From Sorghum bicolor (lineage: Eukaryota; Streptophyta; Magnoliopsida; Poales; Poaceae): a DNA stretch of 64,000 nucleotides. Below the pieces are notes generated by a model, which saw nothing but the letters and a program-made list of their open reading frames with translations, did no database searches and was not told the origin of the DNA. Positions 56,846 through 64,000 of this stretch are shown here, in pieces. Where the stretch lies: NCBI RefSeq assembly GCF_000003195.3, contig NC_012871.2, positions 20,590,658 to 20,654,657 on the forward strand, read 5' to 3'. The translations under genes were made by a program, and so were the position numbers. The first letter of the stretch is position 1. Every line of letters begins with the position of its first letter.

Positions 56846-59800
56846 TCAAGCCATGTTACGAGAATCAACAATATTTAGTTCACGCCTCAAAGCACAAAAC
56901 CTTGACTCATCTAGAGGTTTAGTGAAGATATCGGCTAACTGAAATTCGGTTCTCACATGTTGTACAACGATATCTCCTTTGGATTGGTGGTCTCTCAGGA
57001 AGTGATGGCGAATGTCTATGTGCTTTGTTCTAGAGTGGTTTACAGGGTTATCAGCTAGCTTGATTGCCCCCTCGTTGTCACATAAGAGGGGAATCTTGCT
57101 TTGCTCACAACCAAAGTCTCTCAAGGTTTGCTTCATCCAAAGCAGTTGGGCACAGCAGGCACCGACCGCCACGTACTCGGCTTCAGCGGTGGAAAGGGCA
57201 ATGGAATTTTGTTTCTTAGAACTCCACGACACCAAGGACCTACCAAGAAATTGGCAAGTCCCTAATGTACTCTTTCACTCTACCCTACAACCGGCATAGT
57301 CCGAATCGAAATATCCAAGTAGAGTGAAAGTAGAGCCCTTTATGTACCATAAGCCAAGATTAGGAGTGAACACAAGATACCGAAAGATTCTCTTAATAGC
57401 CATGAGATGGCATTCTTTCGGATTAGCTTGAAATCTTGCACACATGCACACACTAAGCATAATATCAGGCCTAGATGCACAAAGGTAAAGCAAAGATCCA
57501 ATCATGGAGCGATATACCTTGATCAATGGCCTTGCCGTCTCCATCAAGGTCAAGGTGTCCAGTTGTTGGCATTGGTGTCTTTATGGGTTTGGCCTTGTCC
57601 ATGTCAAACTTCCTTAGCATGTCGGTGGTGTACTTGGTTTGACTTATGAACGTGTCGTCCTTGAGTTGCTTATTTTGAAATCCAAGGAAGTACGTCAACT
57701 CCCCCATCATGGACGTCTCGAACCTTTTGGTCATGATCCTACTAAATTTTACACTGAAGTCCGCATTAGTACTACCAAATATAATGTCATCGACATATAT
57801 TTGGCATATAAAAATATCATTATTGACTTTGCGAGTAAATAAAGTGGGATCGGCTTTTCCAATCTCAAACCCTTGTTTGAGTAGGAAATCCTTGAGACAA
57901 TCATACCAAGCTCTAGGGGCTTGCTTAAGCCCATAGAGTGCCTTGTCAAGCTTGTAGACATGATCGGGATGATGTGGATCTTTAAAACCCGGCGGTTGCT
58001 CCACATACACGGTTTCGGAGAGGGGGCCATTGAGGAATGCACTTTTCACATCCATTTGAAACAACTTGAAATCATGGTGAGCAGCAAAGGCAAGTAATAT
58101 GCGAATAGATTCAAGCCTAGCTACAGGTGCATAAGTCTCCCCAAAATCCAAACCTTCAATTTTAGTGAAACCTTTGGCAACCAACCGAGCCTTGTTTCTA
58201 GTGACCACGCCATACTCATCTTCTTTGTTGCGGAAGACCCATTTGGTTCCTATCACGTTTTGCTTGGGTCTTTCCACCAAGGACCAGACTTCATTCCTAG
58301 TGAAGTTGTTCAACTCCTCTTGCATAGCCATCACCCAATCTGGATCCTTCAAGGCATCTTCCACCCTATTTGGCAACATAGAGGAGACAAAAGAGTAATG
58401 TTCACAAAAACCAACTAAACGAGAGCGCGTTGTTACCCCTCTTTGTATGTCTCCCAAAATGCTGTCAACAGGATGATCCCGTTGGATGGAGTGATGAACT
58501 CTTGGGTGAGGCACTGCTGTTCTTGTTTGAATAGGGCCATCATCTTCATCTTCATGGTCTTGGTTGGTTGGAGAATCTAGATCTTGAATGTTTTGATCTC
58601 CATCTTGGTTTGGTTCTTATGCTTGAGGTGGATCTTGTCCAACTTGTTCTCTTGAGTCATGACCTCTTCTTGATGTGGAAGTATCATCATGGGCATTGGT
58701 TGACCCATGATGCAAGTTTGGGTCACGAGAAATTTGCATGTGTGCATCATCTTCTTCTTCTTCAATGGGTTTCACTTCACCGGTAGCAAGCTTTTTGATT
58801 ACTTGGCGAGATGGCTCTTCTTTACCTAGAATTTCAGCATTGACTTGCTCCTTTTGAGAGCCGTCGCTTTCATCAAAAGTCACGTCTACCGCTATTTCAA
58901 TTTGACCGGTGGTCTCATTGAAAACACGATAGCCGTGTTGATTAGTAGCATAACCAAGTAAGAACGCTTCATCAACCTTTGGTGAGAACTTAGAGCTTTT
59001 GGATCTTTTATTAAGTATGAAACACTTGCATCCAAAAACTCTAAAGTAATCCACCTTAGGCTTTTTACTGGTTAGAAGCTCGTAGGTGGTTTTCTTCCTC
59101 AACTTGTGGAGGTATAAGCGGTTGATGGCGTGACATGCCGTGTTAACGGCTTCGGCCCAATAGTCCTTTTCGGAAATCTTGTATTCATCCAACATTGCTC
59201 TTGTGGCTTCAATGAGTGTTCGGTTCTTCCTTTCCACCACACCGTTTTGTTGTGGAGTATATGCAACCGAGAACTCATGCTTGATGCCTTCTTCATCAAG
59301 GTATGCTTCAATGTTGGTGTTTCTAAATTTGGTCCCGTTGTTGCTTCTCACTTTCTTGATCTTCAATTCAAACCCATTTTGAGCCCTTCTTGCAAACTTC
59401 TTGAAGATCCCTTGGGTCTCACTCTTGTCCTTCAAAAAGAATACCCAAGTGAAGCGAGAAAAGTCATCAACAATTACAAAACCATATTTGTTACCTCCAA
59501 TGCTTATGTAAGCATTGGGTCCGAACAAGTCCATGTGAAGTAGCTCAAGTGGTCTTGATGTAGTCACAATGTTCTTCGCGGGATGCTTGGCTCCAACTTG
59601 CTTTCCCGCTTGACATGCACTGCAAATTCTATCTTTCTCAAAAGAAACATTCGTTAGTCCAAGGATGTGTTCACCTCTTTGAAGATCGGCCAAGTTCCTC
59701 ATCCCAACATGGGCTAGACGGCGATGCCACAACCAGCCCATGCTAGATTTTGCCACTAAACAAGTCTCGGACCCCACTCCACTAGCTGCGAAATCAACTA

Positions 59801-60098
59801 GATAGAGCTTGCCCTTTAGTTGACCCGTAAAAACAATAGAGGAATCCGACCTTCTAGAGACTTTCACACCCTTATCCGTAAAGAGACAATTGTAACCCTT
59901 CTCACAAAGTTGTGAGACGGATAACAAATTGTATCCCAACGAATCCACAAGCAAAACATTTGAAATGGAATTATCATTTGAAATTGCAATTTTACCTAAA
60001 CCAAGGTTATCTCCTTTACTATTGTCACCAAAGACAATCCTTTCACTTGTGATTTGACTTGGTTGAAAGGAGGTGAACATGTTCTTCTCTCCGGTCAT
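56846..60098 (-). pseudogene. Sirevirus pol: integrase, reverse transcriptase, RNase H, interrupted
   Basis: Starts at the insertion edge with MTGEKNMFTSF, the sequence that normally follows the protease active site, so the catalytic part is beyond LTR D. Integrase: LWHRRLAHVGMRNL ... CSAC finger, [82 protein letters not shown] (YVDD at 57786-57797). RNase H: ALSTAEAEYVAVGACCAQLL and DIRHHFLRD. Stops lie at about 58617 and 57275 and a frameshift between 57553 and about 57520. Motif set and spacing are those of Opie/Ji-type Sireviruses. Non-functional. Confidence 0.92.
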
Positions 60099-60101
60099 GT
60101 G

Positions 60102-61668
60102 TGTTGACGGTCCTTAAGTATCAAATTTAATTATCAAATAAATAAAGAAAAGGATCCAAATGAAATCAACATCTAGACTTAGGGTTTTATCTGACAGAAT
60201 TCCACGAGTTTTGGTGTTTGTCTATTTCTGCAGGGGGTTATCAGGAAATACGGAAGAAAGGCCCACACGTCGGGATTACATAGAGATATTAACGTGCCGC
60301 GCAATTATCCTACATCTAGAAGACTCCAGAAGCCACGAGACCGAAGCGGAGGCGAAACGGGGCCAGAGGCAGGGCGCCCGCCCTCCTGCCCTAGGCGCCC
60401 GCCCCCTCCCTGAGTCCAATTAGGACTCTGCTTCGTGGGAGATCTCCACCGACCTAAAGGATGAATCTAAACCATACAATCTATGTCGGTTTGATCCAAC
60501 GGCCCATATTCACTTGAAGGGACTATAAAACCAGACCCCCTGGCCCCTGGAGGAGAGAGCCTCTCAACCCTAATTCATTGTTCTTCAAGGGAGAAGAAGC
60601 CTCTGATCAAGATTAGAGCCACCACATCAATTAGATATCTAGATTAGCATAGCTACATAGGATTAGAACTAGAAGGAGTCAATCTTCGATTGGTTTCCGG
60701 ATCTGTCAAGAGGATTCTTGGTAATTCTCTAATTGTGCTTCTAATTGTTCTTCTAATTATCTTTGTTCTTCAATATTATGAATATGACTTTGTTCTACTT
60801 CAAAATATATTGCTTATGACTTTGCTCTACTTGCTTATATTCAAGATTATATTGTTCTTAGTTTATCATAGTTATGTACTTGGCTTAGTTAGATTGGATT
60901 TATATACATGCTTAGGATCGTATAGCGTTTATCCATCGGATCCATGGGTAAATGATAGATATTGTGTAGGCGTGGTGCTTATACCGTATTTATCTGCGAT
61001 TGTACCCAATATGCCAGATCGTGGGGTAGTTCGTGATAGTGACAGCTTCATTGATTCTTATATAGTCCCCCTCTCGTGTATTGGGCTGGCAGAGCAATAT
61101 TATTACAGGGGAGTGATTGCTATGTTTCTCATTTACCTTGCTAATATCACTATGCATGGGCGTAGTCTTGTCTCACAATGATTGCTAAGTATGCTTGCAC
61201 TAACTATGATATGCTAGACTATATAGTTGAGAATAACTTAGGGAATATTCTTGTAGTTTGTTCTAATACCATGCTAATGACTTTCTAGAGTATCTAATTG
61301 AGGTGCTTATCATATTTATATGTGGTTGATCAGATTAATTATCTTTATCACTATTTATTATTTCATATATCTTTTATGTGACACTTATCCTTGTATCAAG
61401 AGTTAGATAAATGTTCTCAATTATACGTGCAATGATAGATGCTCAATCTCATATTCTATTCTGTAATCAATATTGATGATTGTTAATCCCTTCCTAGTGG
61501 TAAAAATATAAATAACGATACCTGGAATACTTCCCGGTTAAAATGCTACATCTGTATTAATCTATGCGCTTGCAGATCCCATTCATTATTTATTTAAAAG
61601 AGCAATTGCATATTTCAATACCGCGTCTCTCATGTCATGCTGGGGATGACAACTTGGCTTAAGTGGTG
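60102..61668 (+). repeat. LTR D (same family as elements A-C), truncated by element E
   Basis: Starts TGTTGACGG at 60102 within the Sirevirus pol. It is closely similar to element C LTRs in U3 (two GGGCGCCC units, about 60373-60405), TATA-like CTATAAAAC (about 60523) and U5. The hairpin at 61560-61577 has one A-C mismatch. The sequence stops at CTTAAGTGG where element C LTRs continue another 85-90 bases, because element E begins there. Whether D is a solo LTR or a whole element cannot be decided inside the window. Confidence 0.88.
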
Positions 61669-61670
61669 TG

Positions 61671-62129
61671 TGTGGGGGGATAGACCCCTATACCCTTACG
61701 GCTAGACTTGGGCCAGGAGGCTTGGCCCATTACGAGACGAGTTCAAGGCTTGATCCGACAGCCTGGAGTTTCGCGCAAGGAAGCGAGATGTGGAGATCAA
61801 GCAGGATTCTAGTCGGTTAGAATAGGAATTGATATCGAACTATCTATGACAATTGTAACCGACTAGGATTAGTTTCCAGATCTGTAACCCTGCCCTTCAG
61901 ACTATATAAGGAGAGGCAAGGGACCCCCTAGGATATCATATTCTCTCAACACAAATCAATACAACCAGACGCAGGACGTAGGTATTACGCCAACTCGGCG
62001 GCCGAACCTGGATAAAAAGCTTGTCCGTGTCTTGCGTCACCATCGAGTTCGTAGTTTGCGCACCATCTACCGATAAACTACTACCGTGGGTATACCCCAA
62101 GGTAGACTGCCGACCAGCTTTCGTCGACA
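61671..62129 (+). repeat. Element E 5' LTR
   Basis: About 459 bp from TGTGGGGGGATAG (or TGTG two bases earlier) to CGTCGACA. TATATAAG at about 61903-61910 is the likely promoter. Confidence 0.8.
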
Positions 62130-62130
62130 G

Positions 62131-62148
62131 TGGCGCGCCAGGTAGGGG
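62131..62148 (+). other. Element E primer binding site
   Basis: TGGCGCGCCAGGTAGGGG, one base after the LTR end. The TGG start fits a tRNA 3' CCA; I have not identified the tRNA with certainty. Confidence 0.75.
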
Positions 62149-62177
62149 GTGTGCGTGCAACTTTTCCGGCGAACAAG

Positions 62178-64000
62178 ATGGTCACGATCCCAGCTTCCGC
62201 GACCGTGCCTGAAGGCCTCACGTTCACCGTTGGCCAGATCACGTGGACGACGTGCAGCGGCGGCCTCACGACCACGGTTTCGAAAGAGACCCAGATCCAA
62301 TCTGAGATCACGCCGTCTCCGACCACACACGTGGCGGCACCGAGCGCCCGACCACCGTTCCCGCTCTACAAGGGAAAGAAGATCGACAGCTCGGACCTTC
62401 TCCAAGCGCTTGATCGCGCTGACTCCAAGCTACTCGAAGTTTCCCAACTAATAGACAGAGTTCTGCATCGGCCCGACCAAGCTGCTCCAGCGGATTTTTT
62501 CAAATCCCGCCGGCCAACTCGTGTCGCCACACACGAACGGCTGGGAACGTCTCTGACGATAACCTCAACCCCCTCAGGACGATCCGTCGAGCTCAAGAAG
62601 GAAGATTATCCTTGCGGCCTGAACAACTCGGCCTCTGTTTACTCACAGCACACCCAATCCGTTTTTAGCAAGGCGGGTTGGTCGCCGACAAGGAACGATC
62701 GTCACTACGTCAACATGGTGACAATCCGAGAACTACGGGACGGCCAGGTTTCCAGCACCAACTCAAGCACCGGTTCCGTCCCCACCGAGGTTATAAACAC
62801 CGAAGACGAGGACTACGACCTGGATTTTCCTTCACACCCTCCGGGTTTCAACCGATTCCCGATATTTCCCCCCCGGCGAGGGGATATTGTGTTCAATGTC
62901 AGCGCCGACGAACCGGTCGTTGATGGAGAAACAGATGACCAGAGGCAACTCCGCGAACAACGCAACGCCGATCGCGCCCGACGACGCGCAGACGAGCAAC
63001 AACAAATGGCACCAAATAATCTCAACGATGCATTTGACATGGTCGGGGACCAGCCAGTATACAAAACGCCAAGCGCCAACGTGGCTGTCGCCATGGCTAA
63101 CCTAGATCGGCTTCCTGATACCCCCGAGTGCCAGGGAGTCCGGACCAGCATCCGAGCACACCTGATCGCTGCAATGGGACAGACAGCCACTCTGCTCAAG
63201 AGAGTCCAGGACGTCTCTTATACGGAAGCCGCCTCCGACCAGACTAATCGTAGCCGGGCCTCACCGTCTCCCAGCAGGCGTCACCGCAGCCGCTCCCCCG
63301 ACAACCGTCGAGGGGACTCACGGCGCGACGATGGTGGTCGGGACGCCGACGGTCGCCGCAAGCAGAACCGCGTACGCGGCCAAGAAGTAAACCAGCACAG
63401 GGATCTCCGCCACAACATCCCTCCCAAAGATGCCCGGGACCGCATCAACAGGCGCGCCGCAGAGAGAGCAGTCCACGAAAACCTACGCCGCATCGAGTAC
63501 GATGCAACGCACGGTCCTCCGGGCCTAAGACAGTTCTCCTCACACCTCCGCCAGGTCGTGTGGCCCCACAATTTCAAGCTCGAAAAACTTAAAAAATACA
63601 ACGGCAAGGAAAATCCAGAGAACTGGATCACCCTCTATGAAATCGCCGTCCGATCAGCGGCAGGGGATGAGCACGTCATGGCTAACTACTTCCCCGTAGT
63701 CCTCGACCAGGCTGGTCATCAGTGGCTGCTCGGCTTGCCCGAGGACTCCTTCGACTCTTGGGAAGAGCTACGCCAGGCTTTCATCGACAACTTCATCGCC
63801 ACATGCGAGCAGCCTGGAAACAAGTATGACCTTGAAAGGATAAGGGACAGGAAGAACGAACCTCTGCGCGATTACATCCGACGATTCTCGGATATGCGCC
63901 TCAAAATCCCGAAGATTTCCTACGACGAGGCCATCTCAGCCTTCATCAAGGGCCTGCGTTTCCACGAAGCGCTGAGGAACAAGCTATTGCGTAAGCGTCC
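62178..64000 (+). CDS. Element E gag polyprotein, open to the window edge
   Basis: From ATG 62178 (MVTIPASATVPEG) the frame is open for 607 codons and leaves the window without a stop. The first 350 residues are variable and charged; a run RRHRSRSPDNRRGDSRRDD is arginine/serine-rich, suggesting RNA binding. The gag core follows: FKLEKLKKYNGKENPENWI, then HQWLLGLPEDSFDSWEELRQ and RIRDRKNEPLRDYIRRFS, the classic retrotransposon gag block of Tat/RIRE2-type gypsy elements. Gag assembles the particle that packages element RNA. Protease and RT are expected beyond 64000. The intact frame suggests recent insertion. Confidence 0.9.
   Translation, partial: MVTIPASATVPEGLTFTVGQITWTTCSGGLTTTVSKETQIQSEITPSPTTHVAAPSARPPFPLYKGKKIDSSDLLQALDRADSKLLEVSQLIDRVLHRPDQAAPADFFKSRRPTRVATHERLGTSLTITSTPSGRSVELKKEDYPCGLNNSASVYSQHTQSVFSKAGWSPTRNDRHYVNMVTIRELRDGQVSSTNSSTGSVPTEVINTEDEDYDLDFPSHPPGFNRFPIFPPRRGDIVFNVSADEPVVDGETDDQRQLREQRNADRARRRADEQQQMAPNNLNDAFDMVGDQPVYKTPSANVAVAMANLDRLPDTPECQGVRTSIRAHLIAAMGQTATLLKRVQDVSYTEAASDQTNRSRASPSPSRRHRSRSPDNRRGDSRRDDGGRDADGRRKQNRVRGQEVNQHRDLRHNIPPKDARDRINRRAAERAVHENLRRIEYDATHGPPGLRQFSSHLRQVVWPHNFKLEKLKKYNGKENPENWITLYEIAVRSAAGDEHVMANYFPVVLDQAGHQWLLGLPEDSFDSWEELRQAFIDNFIATCEQPGNKYDLERIRDRKNEPLRDYIRRFSDMRLKIPKISYDEAISAFIKGLRFHEALRNKLLRKR

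Larger units (their letters stand above)
41055..60101 (-). mobile_element. Sirevirus-type copia retrotransposon, right part beyond the window
   Basis: On the minus strand, right to left: pol (60098-56846), env-like ORF (55954-54158), polypurine tract (54113-54101), 3' LTR (54100-41055). Copia domain order, an env-like ORF after pol, a GCCAAAGGGGGAG polypurine tract and ACCGG-rich palindromes are typical of Sireviruses such as Opie and Ji. The LTR is split by a CACTA element; pol is cut at 60101 by LTR D. Gag, the protease start and the 5' LTR should lie right of the window. The left boundary TGAAAGGATC at 41055 matches the usual Sirevirus LTR end. Confidence 0.9.
61671..64000 (+). mobile_element. 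Gypsy element E (RIRE2/Tat-like), 5' part, runs off the window
   Basis: 5' LTR, primer site and a long gag are present. Codon use is GC-rich and the gag frame shows no lesion, unlike every other element here. It lies within LTR D and is therefore younger than D. No second LTR is visible, so the 3' part is to the right. Confidence 0.88.

Noticed and set aside
60690..61181. Frame of up to 163 codons over the R/U5 region of LTR D, with a counterpart at 51486-51902 in element C
   Set aside because: The frame is broken in the other LTR of C and absent in A and B. The underlying DNA is conserved as a noncoding module, which explains the similarity.
1..64000. CRISPR arrays, tRNA or rRNA genes, bacterial operons
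   Set aside because: No regularly spaced direct repeats, no cloverleaf-like or rRNA-like sequence; all repeats found are explained by transposons or local duplication.

Overview
The window is nuclear DNA of a flowering plant, almost certainly a grass. The signs are an interrupted host gene with plant-type introns, many short MITEs of the hAT, Stowaway and Tourist types, and deep nests of LTR retrotransposons, including a Sirevirus-type copia element, a CACTA element and several Athila/Tat-like gypsy elements. Panicoid grass is my guess; I cannot name a species. I see no bacterial genes, rRNA, tRNA or CRISPR.

Host part (about 1-9513). The first coding exon of CPSF100, a pre-mRNA cleavage and polyadenylation subunit, lies on the minus strand at 115-263, and the rest of that gene is off the left edge. 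Head to head with it, on the plus strand, I assemble a small three-exon gene (4384-4471, 4935-5047, 5587-5664) for a 92-residue lysine-rich, probably coiled-coil protein that I do not recognise. Its long first intron and 3' flank hold at least nine MITEs and two local tandem duplications.

First nest (9514-33731). A Ty1/copia element (plus strand, 1.2 kb LTRs, several stop codons) is split twice: in gag by gypsy element A (10813-18888, plus, gag only) and in protease by gypsy element B (19820-29063, minus, gag-protease-RT-RNase H-integrase plus an extra downstream ORF).

Middle (33732-41054). This holds a probable Pack-MULE with a captured piece of a TMEM245-like membrane protein gene (34175-35035), then a decayed Del/Tekay-like LTR region with an inserted gypsy LTR and gag stub (36127-38071).

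Second nest (41055-64000). A minus-strand Sirevirus (3' LTR 41055-54100, env-like ORF, pol) carries in its LTR a 5'-truncated CACTA element (42306-53222). That CACTA in turn holds gypsy element C (44277-52555, minus), which encodes gag and two protease-like domains but no reverse transcriptase. The Sirevirus pol is broken at 60101 by related LTR D (60102 to about 61668), itself cut by gypsy element E (61671 to the right edge), whose gag frame is open for 607 codons and leaves the window.

The most interesting signal is noncoding. Elements A, B and C share an ordered trio of small hairpins about 0.5-0.8 kb before the 3' LTR (two 4-bp stems capped by AAGU, then a longer stem), with paired base changes that keep the stems. 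LTRs of A, B, C, D and the LTR at 36127 share a second hairpin near the LTR end, again with paired changes. With the double-protease partner C and the catalytically altered B, these look like the RNA signals and protein parts of one autonomous/non-autonomous retroelement family.
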